From positions 59,081-123,080 of the forward strand of contig JALKBU010000032.1 in assembly GCA_023091735.1 (NCBI GenBank): DNA of 64,000 nucleotides. Direction: 5' to 3'. This document shows positions 9,885 through 18,998 of this stretch, piece after piece; within the stretch, counting starts at the first letter, position 1, and each line of letters opens with the position of its first letter. This stretch comes from Trichomonas tenax. Lineage: Eukaryota > Parabasalia > Trichomonadida > Trichomonadidae. The position numbers and the translations under genes are program-made. Under the pieces are notes generated by a model. It was not told where the DNA came from. It searched no databases and worked only from the letters and a program-made list of their open reading frames with translations.

Positions 9885-10961
9885 ATGTTAACAGATACGA
9901 GCTACGACGTAGCTCCTGGCGGCATAGACACCAGGGATGGTAGATTGATAGTCTGCAAAGGCGATCAGATCATTGGCGAAGATGGAACGAATTATACTAT
10001 TCGTGATAAGCTCGGTTCTGGAAATTTCTCTGATGTTTACTATGCAGAAGATGACAAATACAGGCAAATGTACGCTCTCAAAGTTATTAAGTCGAATATG
10101 AAAGAAATTGGAAAAAACGAAATTTATATCAACTTAAAATTAAGAAAATCACTCTCACCTGAGGAAATATTGAATCTTGCTGTAATGGAGGGGTGTTTCG
10201 AATACGAAGGACACATTGTTATTTTGTATGAAGCTTTAGGTCCAGATTTTTACCAATTGCTTCAAGCAAAGAACTTCAAACCAATGAATACTCACATGAT
10301 CAAGCTTATATTTCGCGATGCCGCAAGAGGATTGCACTCTCTCCATAAACTTAACTTAGTTCACGCTGATATTAAACCAGAAAACATTTCTCATGTTAAA
10401 AACACAGCTATATCCAAATTGATCGATCTTGGTGGTTGCTTGGATTTTGAAACAAAGCCTTCAGGATATTTCATAACAAGATTTTATCGCGCACCTGAAG
10501 TTATTCTTGGATATCCAATCTCAGCAGCTTCAGATATTTGGTCTCTTGCCTGCACTATGGCTGAATTAGCAACATCATATCCATTATTCCAATCTTCGCA
10601 TGAACAAGAATTATTAAGTGTAATAATGAGAATTGTTGGTCCAATTCCAGAGAAAATGATTGAAAAAGCTCCGTTAAAGGACAAATTCTTCGAAGATGGT
10701 GAATTAATCGATGAAGAAACATGGTGTACAGCAAACAAAAGAAATATGAAAGCAATTCCTCATTGGGGTCCAAATATTCATTCATTAGATGATTTGATAG
10801 TCAAAGGTGATCGTGAGTATGATTTGTTATGGGATTTGCTCAAGAAAATGTTGAAACATAATCCAGAAGAGAGATTAACAGCAGAAGAGGTCCTTGAGCA
10901 TCCATTCTTAAGCGGTGCACCAGAATTCAATGTTCAATACACGAAATCTTCAAAAAACTAG
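9885..10961 (+). CDS. CMGC protein kinase, DYRK/Yak1-like, 358 aa
   Basis: Serine/threonine kinase of the CMGC group. An N-terminal DGRLIV..GDQIIG segment (18-32) resembles the conserved lead-in of DYRK/Yak1 kinases. Kinase landmarks: glycine loop GSGNFS (44-49), lysine ALKV (Lys66), catalytic loop HADIKPEN (160-167), DLG in place of DFG (181-183), and a CMGC-type RFYRAPEVILGY activation end (199-210). Of the DYRK YxY motif only the second tyrosine (Tyr195) remains. The CMGC insert follows, and the domain closes with HPFL near residue 341; a short tail follows. All catalytic residues needed for activity appear present, so it is probably active. The start is fixed by the initiator 7 bases upstream. 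The exact subfamily is less certain. Confidence 0.85.
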   Translation: MLTDTSYDVAPGGIDTRDGRLIVCKGDQIIGEDGTNYTIRDKLGSGNFSDVYYAEDDKYRQMYALKVIKSNMKEIGKNEIYINLKLRKSLSPEEILNLAVMEGCFEYEGHIVILYEALGPDFYQLLQAKNFKPMNTHMIKLIFRDAARGLHSLHKLNLVHADIKPENISHVKNTAISKLIDLGGCLDFETKPSGYFITRFYRAPEVILGYPISAASDIWSLACTMAELATSYPLFQSSHEQELLSVIMRIVGPIPEKMIEKAPLKDKFFEDGELIDEETWCTANKRNMKAIPHWGPNIHSLDDLIVKGDREYDLLWDLLKKMLKHNPEERLTAEEVLEHPFLSGAPEFNVQYTKSSKN

Positions 10962-12493
10962 AATTTTATTATCTTATATGAGTGTTTGTTTGTTATTTTT
11001 GGCTTGGCGATATTATAAAGCTTGTGTTTGTTGTGGATATCAAATCTCAGTTGCCAATTCGACGAATAGGAAATATCCCAAATTAATAACTTCGTTTCGA
11101 GACACTGGATCTCATATATATATTGGTATATTGGCCCCAATTAAGTTGTGCTTAGAGTGATTGAGTTGAACTTTAATGAGATAAAATTGTTGCATTTTAT
11201 AACTCATAAATAAGAGTGTATAGGTGAATGTAAAGCCAATTATAGAAAGACAATATCCAAATATGAGTTTGTTCAGAATGCGGATTTGATTCAAATCGAA
11301 AGCCTACAATTTTAAAAGAGTCAAATTGTTTCTTTTTGATATCTGAACTCAAAAATAGAACAAAGAATAGTTTATGTTTTTGTAATTTTTCATTTTGATT
11401 TCAATATCATAAAGTGAAGCTTTTAAAGCTTGGATTATAACAATATTCGATATCCGTAGTCAATCCACAGCTTCATCCTTGGAACTGATTTACGATCCAA
11501 AAATGAGCCAAATTAATTTTTCATTCCTGCAGCCAGGATCTGGGCATTTCGCTATTTTAGGCCCTAAGTTCTGTAATCCCAAAAACTACGAGTTCAATTC
11601 ATTGTTTGACACCAAAATTTAAAAACGTTTTTTATCTATTTTACAAGAAATAATCAATGATACCTGTTACACTCCTCTAATATATGGGTGTAATAGCAAC
11701 CTTTGCTTCCATTTATGATATCAATATATGAAAATTTAAATCAACACTTCGCCTTACCGTGAACAACAATACTTTATCACACCATTATTAAACACTTCAC
11801 CTAAAGATATATATGGTATTGGTCATTCAGATATAGTGTTGTAAATAATTTGCCACACGCTCAAAAAATTTTTGTTGGTTAATGTATTCTTGTTTCTGTT
11901 ATTAGTAAGTGTCTGATTGTATTGTTAATTATTTTGACAACCTTTGAGACTTATTTGGCTAATCCATCGCTTGAAGAGATAAAAACAAAATATTTTGCTT
12001 GAAAAGATTTCAAAACATTTTTGAGTATTTTGACCGTAAAATCTTATTCACTATCATGTATAGTATCGTTTAATAGATAAATTAAACATTTACAAGCATT
12101 TTGCATAAATTTCGATATTTCCGTGAATAACTTCTAGAATGAAATATCAATTCTCCGTAACTAAAAATTGAATCTTTATGATTTTGAATGATTCTTTCAT
12201 TTTATTTCTGAGTGTTTTTTAAATCCATTGACCATATTCTAATATTGTTTTATGGTCATAAAAGAGAATTGTAAATGAAAGAACAGATTAAGATAAAGCT
12301 GATTCATGCATTGAATTTTTTCTTTTAATTTTTAATTAAAAATTTTCTCTTTGTTATATGATTATACACACTATATAGAGTAGAATTAGAATATAAATGT
12401 TAAGATGTCAAGATTCAGAGACTAATAGAAAAATTCAATGCAAAAGTGGTCCTCATTCTATAAAAAAGAAATTGTGATGGCTGTCAGAATAAA
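10962..12493. other. 1.5-kb intergenic region with one possible coding remnant
   Basis: Mostly AT-rich with no gene recognised. An open stretch at about 11413-11622 (+) could encode up to about 70 residues, or 39 from the ATG at 11503; its composition (e.g. SGHFAILGPKFCNPKNYEF) looks more coding-like than its surroundings. I do not recognise a family and see no initiator, so it may be a remnant. Frames at 10915-11294 are unconvincing. Confidence 0.3.
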
Positions 12494-12500
12494 TCATTTT
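12494..12500 (+). promoter_or_regulatory. Inr-like initiator of the DUF5690-type transporter
   Basis: TCATTTT, A at 12496, about 19 bases before the ATG at 12515. The promoter looks intact although the reading frame carries two TAG codons. Confidence 0.55.
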
Positions 12501-12514
12501 AAGGCATTTCGGTA

Positions 12515-13972
12515 ATGTGCCCACTAGCTTTACCAGCATGGACTAATGTTACTGACGAGTGCTACATCAAGAAGAAAGCACAAGCATGCCTCAGCAAGAG
12601 TTATCTCGCAGTTAACGTCATCGCGTTCATCTCAGGCATCTCTATCTTCTTCTGCATGTATGCTTACAGAAAGACATTCAAAGTTTCCACATACGAAGGC
12701 TACAAGCTCTTCAGTATCTCCTACAAAGTTGCCATCATCATCCTTCAGTTGATTGGTTACATCATCTCAAAGTTCACGGGCATTGTTGTAATTTCATCAT
12801 TGGACAAGACAAAGCGTGCTTTTATGATTGTTTCTCTTACACTTGTTGCTGAGATCTCATTGATTCTCTTTGGTGCTTGCCCACGTCCTTACAATGCTTT
12901 CTTCATCTTCATCAATGGTTTACCACTTGGTCTCTTCTGGGGCCTTGTTTTCTCATACTTAGAAGGCCGCAGAACATCAGAGATTTTGGGCTCCGGTATG
13001 CGCATCTCCTTCATCGCCTCATCAGTTATTGTTAAGACAACAGGTGCTTACTTCGTTAACAAGAAAATTGCCGATGAATTCTGGATGCCAGCTTTAGTTG
13101 GTGCCATTTTCTTCCCAATCCTTTTGTTCTTCAAATTCCTCATTGAGTTAATTCCACCACCAACAGCAGAAGATATTGCTGCTAGAACAGAGAGAGTCTC
13201 AATAACAAACTAGGACAGAATTAACTTCTTGAAGATGTTTGGCCCAGGTATCTTCGTCATGGTTCTTTTCTCAATGCTCTACACCTCTTTCAGAGACTTC
13301 AGAGATAACTTTACACCAGAGATTTTCGGTGCCATGAGCTTCACAACACCATCCAACTTCGCCTGGTCTGAGCTCATCGTTGCTATCATCATTTGCATTC
13401 CAGTTGGTCTTCTTATGTTCTTCAAGGATAACATGAAGGGATTCATTGCCTACCACTTAATTATTGCCGGTGGTTTAATAATCTTCGGTATCTCCACATT
13501 CATCTTCGACAAGGGTCACCTGAATGGCATTGTTTGTATTGGTTATGTTCCATACAACTCCATGATTTTCGACAGAATGATTGCCGCTTTCAGAGTTAAG
13601 GCAAACAGTGGATTCCTTATTTACTTCGCTGACTCCATTGGTTACCTTTCAAGTGCCGCAGTTATGTTCCTTACGGAATTCGGTCCCAAGTTGAATTGGC
13701 TTGAATTCTTCAGATATGGTGCTTACGCATATGTTTTCGCTGGAACAATCTTCCAGTTTTAGTCTTTGACATACTACTGCATCAGATACAAGACACTCCA
13801 TATTAAGGAGAAAGAGGAGGAGGAGAAAGCCAAGTTAGATCACTCCTCTCAAGAAGATCCATCGACAACTTCTATAAAAGTTGACAGCTCCGCTGAATCC
13901 TCAACAGTTTCCACAACCAAGTCATCTGCCGAGGAAGAAATAGATTCGGCAAATGTACTTGCGGAATTATAA
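12515..13972 (+). pseudogene. DUF5690-type MFS-like transporter with two in-frame TAG codons
   Basis: A multi-pass membrane protein matching the DUF5690 family (major-facilitator-like, known from Bacteroidetes and some protists; substrate unknown). Family-like blocks include FFCMYAYRKTF, NGLPLGLFWGLVFSYLEGRR, PPPTAEDIAARTERV, FRDFRDNFTPEIF and YVPYNSMIFDRMIAAFR. About a dozen hydrophobic segments are visible, and a charged Ser/Thr/Glu tail ends at 13972. The frame is the same throughout, but TAG interrupts it at 13211-13213 (in the loop between halves) and 13760-13762 (in or near the last membrane segment). No frameshift or decay is visible otherwise. Either a very young pseudogene, sequencing error, or readthrough. 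TAG is used as a normal terminator elsewhere in this window (kinase ending at 10961). Confidence 0.75.
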
Positions 13973-14657
13973 TATTGTTATATTATTTTTGTTTTATTTT
14001 TAATTCAAGTATTGCAGAAAAAAAAATCGATTCTATCATCATTAAAAAGATCGGTTGCATAAATTGAAACACGGTGCGGCATATGATCTTTTTAACTTGA
14101 GTAAAATAATACTCTAGTCTATAGCCAGTTTCTTGTGAAGTTTAATCCTTCACAAACACAAAAGATGAGCACCTCTCTGAAAGAAATACTTCTTCTTCAA
14201 AAAAATTCACATCAAGCTTCTTCTTCTCCTGACTTCTCCAATCATCTTTTTGATTGAGAATTTTCCTCAGCACCATATTGCACATTCATTTTTGATTCTT
14301 ATTCACAGTTTTATATTGGATTCATCATCATTATTGCAGAAAATTTATAAGATTTTCTATCATTTATGAATATTCATCATTCATCACAGGATGTACATGT
14401 TATTATTCTCTGTGTGAACTTTGTATATTAGTTTATAAGTGTAATATAACATAATAGAGAAAATTGAAAATATTTTCAAAATTATGTTGGAATACGAAAT
14501 AGCGAACAAATAATTAGAGATGTGTATAGTATATAGATAATTTATAAGTACAAGTTTCGTAGATATAATAATGAGAGAAATAATTTTGGAATTTGTCGGA
14601 AATTAATAACAATTTGTGTGTTTGACTGAATGTATTTTGATTTCATAGTTTTTTGTC
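13973..14657. other. Intergenic with a candidate small ORF
   Basis: AT-rich spacer between convergent genes. It holds the candidate 30-codon ORF listed separately at 14165-14257. Otherwise I see nothing I can support. Confidence 0.4.
14165..14257 (+). CDS. Candidate 30-aa small ORF behind an Inr-like site
   Basis: ATG at 14165 is preceded by TCACAAA (14150-14156, fitting TCAYWWW), about 13 bases upstream, the same geometry as real genes here. The 30-residue product is polar, Ser- and Leu-rich, without a recognised motif. A chance match is quite possible in such AT-rich DNA. Confidence 0.25.
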   Translation: MSTSLKEILLLQKNSHQASSSPDFSNHLFD

Positions 14658-15827
14658 TCAAACTTGAATCTGTGAGGTTTGTTTAAATGTCTTTGGCCAA
14701 TGAAATTGTGAAAATGCAAAAGTAACTAAGAAAGGAAACAAATGTTGTGCGAACAGATCTAACACAGGATTGTGGTATGGATTTAATCTATTGATCAAAG
14801 TAATTGGCATTAAATTGGAAATATCAACAGAAATAATGGCAATCGTCATTAAGAACATGACAAACAGATAGATTTTATCATATTTGTTCACTGCTTGCCT
14901 AATGGAAATCACCGTGAAACTGAATATTAAACATTCCATCATTAGGTGGAAGAATTGAGCGAGAAATGCGAATTCATCATAGTTGCTGTATTTTTCGTTA
15001 TTCAAAATTGAAAAAAGGATTTCTGAAGAGATATATAATGTTCCAATGAAATAGAAAATTTGATTGCAAAATCTAGCTGGAAAATGCTCTGTAGAAACAA
15101 AAAACAGAGCTGTTCCAAGAATAGATTTTGATAAGCTGTTAAATAAAATAAATGTTTTTGAATCTTCTTGTTTCTCAATTTTCATGTTTGCCAACACGAC
15201 AGAAAGAAGTAAAACTACTGTCATAATATGGTACTTCTCAACATTTCCCTTTGCGAAAGTATTCAAACTGAATAAATACAATAAAAGCGTTGCTAACGCA
15301 AGTAATCGTATTTCTTTGTGGAACACATCGGCTAAAGCTGTAAATTCATATGAATTTTGATGTGTTGATACCATTAAAGTTGTATCATCGAATTTACCAT
15401 TAACATATAATTCAACAATGAGATCATCCTTGTTCGAGAATGGAACGTAATGCAAAAATGCTATATCTCCTGTGAAATTGAACAATTTTTGTATTTGAAC
15501 GGGTTCTGGACCTGACAATGAAGTAATAAAAAGCAAAACTTCATATGTGTAAGTTTTGTTGCTTGGATTCATAAAATATCCAGTGATAAAAAAATTATGC
15601 TTAAAATTCGGATCTAAATAAGAAATTGGAAATATTCCATAGAGAGTTCCATTTCTAAGAATTTCAACGTTTCCTTTTACGTATTTTGAGATTTGATTCG
15701 TTTGTTTCGAAAATTTGATGAAAAAAGAAGCCAAGCAAACGATTATTGATATGGCAGCGAGTGAGGAATGAATTAATTGTCTGAAGCGTGAACTTGACGC
15801 AAATGGATTCCTTCCAAGTTCATCCAT
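14658..15827 (-). CDS. Eight-TM Wntless/TMEM181-like membrane protein, 389 aa
   Basis: Topology: a short cytosolic N-terminus, one membrane segment (about 22-39), a lumenal or extracellular domain of about 130 residues, then seven hydrophobic segments (roughly 172-190, 201-215, 228-245, 254-273, 288-308, 318-335, 355-375) and a short tail. One plus seven segments with a lumenal beta-rich domain is the plan of Wntless, TMEM181 and related GPCR-like cargo receptors of the secretory pathway, with the GOLD-like domain in between. The assignment rests on topology and general style, not on a firm motif. I start at the ATG at 15827; the frame can be extended upstream to 15887 only with a TTG. No initiator is evident. 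Confidence 0.65.
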   Translation of the reverse strand: MDELGRNPFASSSRFRQLIHSSLAAISIIVCLASFFIKFSKQTNQISKYVKGNVEILRNGTLYGIFPISYLDPNFKHNFFITGYFMNPSNKTYTYEVLLFITSLSGPEPVQIQKLFNFTGDIAFLHYVPFSNKDDLIVELYVNGKFDDTTLMVSTHQNSYEFTALADVFHKEIRLLALATLLLYLFSLNTFAKGNVEKYHIMTVVLLLSVVLANMKIEKQEDSKTFILFNSLSKSILGTALFFVSTEHFPARFCNQIFYFIGTLYISSEILFSILNNEKYSNYDEFAFLAQFFHLMMECLIFSFTVISIRQAVNKYDKIYLFVMFLMTIAIISVDISNLMPITLINRLNPYHNPVLDLFAQHLFPFLVTFAFSQFHWPKTFKQTSQIQV

Positions 15828-16268
15828 TATTGGAAATTTTCGGAGAATTTGAAATACCCCTGTTTTATTTGTTTGGACCCCAAACAAAAAGCATTTCTAT
15901 TTTCTCCATCGTTTTACCTATAACATATATTCAAACTTTATCTATAACTATTCTCTATTGCTTGAAATATATTAAATGTATCAATATAGAAAAATATCAT
16001 TTCCATATGTGCAATTCAAAATCATTTTCTTTCATTTTTAATATTTTATATAAATATAGTTAACATTATTAATACATTCATCGAATATAGCTTATAAAAT
16101 AGAATTATAAGTGTTAATCAAAGAAAATATATCGAAAATATAATATATTTATCAAGAAACGAGAATACATATCTTAGTTGATGAAAACTTTAATGATTTA
16201 AATATATTAGAAAATATATAGATTTAATACAATAAAAAACAACAAATATTATTTATTTAAAACTATAA
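15828..16268. other. Intergenic, nothing recognised
   Basis: Very AT-rich. The plus-strand frame at 15788-16063 overlaps the 5' end of the minus-strand gene and has no domain, so I leave it out. Confidence 0.5.
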
Positions 16269-17516
16269 TCAATTATATTTCGGTGTGTCGAGGCCATATC
16301 TATAATGAGTGTGCTCAACTTGTTCGTTAACAACTTCAGCTTTCGTTGCAGAACATCCATGCATTCCAACAGCAGCCGCAACAGCACCAACGATGGCAAT
16401 GTGTTGGTCCTGTGGAACAACATTTATTCCGGCAGCTGCAGTGACTAAAGTGGCTAATTCTGCTTCGAGATTAGTGATTCTTTCTTCGCCTTCTTCCGTC
16501 AATCCTTGGATTTCGCCTTGATATTTATTGATTTTCTCATCAAGTTCATCAAGGTCATCAAGAAGATAGTCTTCTTTCTCATATAATGCATCATTCTCGT
16601 CTTGAAGATCTTCGATAAGATCTCCGTTCTTGTTCTGTATTGTTTGGAGTCTTCTTTGAAGTTCTCTTGCGATTTTGTTGGAAACTTTCGTTGTGTGCTT
16701 CTTGTCTGCCTCCTTCTTCGCTTCGAGAGAAACAAGAAGAGTTTGCGATTTGCCTGTGAGCTTTGTAATCTTCTTTTCTAAGTCGCTGATGAAATTATTT
16801 TGTTTTTCGAGATTTTCGTTGTGTTCTCGTTTGAGGCTTCCATAGCCCAGTGTTATTTTGTTCAGATATTTATCTATTATTCCGTGTGTGCTCTTGGATT
16901 GGTTCATTACACTTTGAGAAAATTTCGCCCATTGTGCAGCATCTTCTTCAGCCTGCTGTTTCTCGTCAGCGAAGACCTTCTTCTGTAGGGCAACGATATT
17001 TTTCCATGTTTTGTGTAGCTTTTCGATCTCAATGTTGTGTTCTTCGTCTGCTTCTGATTTTGTTGTGTGTTGTTGTGCTTTGAAGACATCTCTGTCGAGA
17101 GACATAATGTATTCTGTACTAGGCACCTGTGTATGTGAAAATGGAAGCAATCTGAAGATTTCATTCTGCAATTGTCGAAGGTGAAATCGTAATTGAGTAT
17201 TTTTGAGTTGCATTTGAAGACATTCTTCTTTTGTTCGTAAAATTTGTAAATGGCTTTTACTAACTAATCGTTTAACTTCGTTCATTTTGTTGCATTTTTC
17301 GATCACAGCATTGTCAAGAACTTGAACTTCCTGCCAGAATTTCTTCAAACTCGAAATTTTGTCCAGTGCAGCTTCTTTTTCTTGCGCAAAAGCTTCCTCT
17401 GTCGCCTTGAAATAAGCTTCAAACTGCATTCGAATTTTAAATTTTAAACGTACAGTTGATTTTGCAAAAGCATAATGCATGAAAATAAAACAACCACTTT
17501 CTCGGTAAATTTTCAT
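16269..17516 (-). CDS. Coiled-coil protein of unknown function, 415 aa
   Basis: Long heptad-bearing helices from about residue 35 to 365, very rich in Glu, Lys, Gln and Leu. Then comes a small non-helical C-terminal region with an Ala/Val/Gly-rich stretch (about 370-390) and a His/Tyr-containing end (HTHYRYGL). The N-terminal 29 residues before MQFEAYF are basic and hydrophobic and do not look like the rest, so translation may really begin at the ATG at 17429. I cannot decide, because neither ATG has a good initiator. Coiled-coil proteins of this size are common in the trichomonad cytoskeleton and flagellar apparatus, but no family is recognised. Confidence 0.75.
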   Translation of the reverse strand: MKIYRESGCFIFMHYAFAKSTVRLKFKIRMQFEAYFKATEEAFAQEKEAALDKISSLKKFWQEVQVLDNAVIEKCNKMNEVKRLVSKSHLQILRTKEECLQMQLKNTQLRFHLRQLQNEIFRLLPFSHTQVPSTEYIMSLDRDVFKAQQHTTKSEADEEHNIEIEKLHKTWKNIVALQKKVFADEKQQAEEDAAQWAKFSQSVMNQSKSTHGIIDKYLNKITLGYGSLKREHNENLEKQNNFISDLEKKITKLTGKSQTLLVSLEAKKEADKKHTTKVSNKIARELQRRLQTIQNKNGDLIEDLQDENDALYEKEDYLLDDLDELDEKINKYQGEIQGLTEEGEERITNLEAELATLVTAAAGINVVPQDQHIAIVGAVAAAVGMHGCSATKAEVVNEQVEHTHYRYGLDTPKYN

Positions 17517-17910
17517 TTTTACGCCCTAATCACTAAAGATTTAAAATTTCAAAATATAAATCTCATTTTTGAGTATTGATAATGAGTCTCTATTCTCATC
17601 ACATGTTGTATATCATAAAATAGCTCATTTAAAGATCGTATCAAAATGGATTAAATTTCTTCCCCATAATAATCATTATAAAAGTTACTAAATAGTCTAC
17701 ACAACAATGTAATAAAAAATTATGTGATTTGGAAATGATTGCATCGTTTGATTAATAAAGAATAAATTTTGGAAATTGGGAAAAATGAATATTGATGAAT
17801 TTTTAATAAGTTTAATTACCTGAACAATGGAATAAAAGAATTCAATAATTGCAAAGTTCTATTTCAAACAGGGAACTCAAAATTTCATATTTCTTCCTAA
17901 TTCAAAATAC

Positions 17911-18270
17911 AGAAATGTTATAACATTCAAATTGATTTTGAATTGAAACATTTCATTTTTCTCATTGATGTGTCAAGAGCCCATACAAGCGTCTCCATGT
18001 TCGCCATCAAAGAGACTATTTACATGAGATTCGATCCAATTACCTTGGCAAAAAGAATCATTCATGCAATAAATCATTATCAATTGTCAGAATATGAAGT
18101 TTTCTTTGTAATAAATAATGCATCAGCAAGTCTTAGGACAGATATAAAGTCCCTAGCAATACTATATGGCCTAGTCAAATTGAACTGTGGACAACATGAG
18201 AATCAATAGGTAACTGAGAAATTAGCTTCAGCTCTCTTATAATTGGGAGTATATGTTCCAAAGGAAAACA
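17911..18270 (+). pseudogene. Decayed copy A of an unknown sequence
   Basis: Reads as a protein fragment of about 97 residues without an ATG (NIQIDFELKHFIFLI, later RFDPITLAKRII and LAILYGLVKLN), ending in TAG at 18209. Homology to copy B continues past the stop (the shared word GTTCCAAAGGAA near 18260). Similarity to copy B is seen in both DNA and protein. Family unknown. The gap 17517-17910 upstream holds nothing I can name. Confidence 0.5.
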
Positions 18271-18635
18271 ACCACTCTTGGGATGCTATAAGGGAGTGAT
18301 AGCCTAGAGACATATATAGCTTAGGCCATAATTAATATGAATGAATAAAAATTTGATTTTTCTAAATTTCTTCCTTAATTTTTTATATGCTAAATTCAAA
18401 CATGTTGACAAAAGGTGGCCCCTATTGTTATAAATATGTCAAATTTTATCACTGTAAAGGAGTTTATTTAGGACAATGATACCACTGGATAAAAATTAGT
18501 CGAGGTTTAAGTCATATAAAAACATATAAATCTCGTTTAAAAAGATGATAATAAATTGTTTTTCTTAACATATAAGCGAGATTATCATTAATTAACCTTT
18601 TAGAAGGATTTGAATGAATGATATTGATTTGATGT

Positions 18636-18998
18636 AGGAAATGTGACATTCAAACTGATTTTGAAAAGAAATACTTCACATTTATTATTGAATGTGGACA
18701 TACTGTATCCGGATTCGAATTCATATATGAGATATCAAAGGAATTCGATCCAGTTGATGTTTCAAAAAGGGGACTAAGATCAATCCAAAAAAATGAAATG
18801 ACAACTGATTTTTTGAAGTCCCTAAACCAAGTAGCTGGGAATTCTGCTACGGATTTACCTAATCTAGCATTACTATATGGCCCAATCAAATTAAATCGTA
18901 AGAATGAAGTCACTACAAATCAGAAACTCATCTCTTATAGTTATTGGGGTTCCAAAGGAATTATGAATAAATATTTTATTATACTATTTTTAGATTAA
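18636..18998 (+). pseudogene. Decayed copy B of the same unknown sequence
   Basis: Open from about 18645 to 18998 without an initiating ATG at the homologous start. It matches copy A in order: IQTDFEKKYFTFII, EFDPVDVSKRGL, LALLYGPIKLN. The DNA word ACATTCAAA-TGATTTTGAA is shared near the start of both copies. It overlaps the 3' end of the apyrase gene on the other strand. It looks like an old tandem duplication of one gene, then decay of both. The 365-base spacer between A and B shows nothing else. Confidence 0.5.

Noticed and set aside
10915..11294. Short frames after the DYRK-like kinase
   Set aside because: Overlap the kinase end or each other on both strands, no domain or initiator.
12515..13972. 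Genetic-code change with TAG as sense
   Set aside because: TAG ends the kinase gene at 10961 normally, so a global reassignment is not supported.
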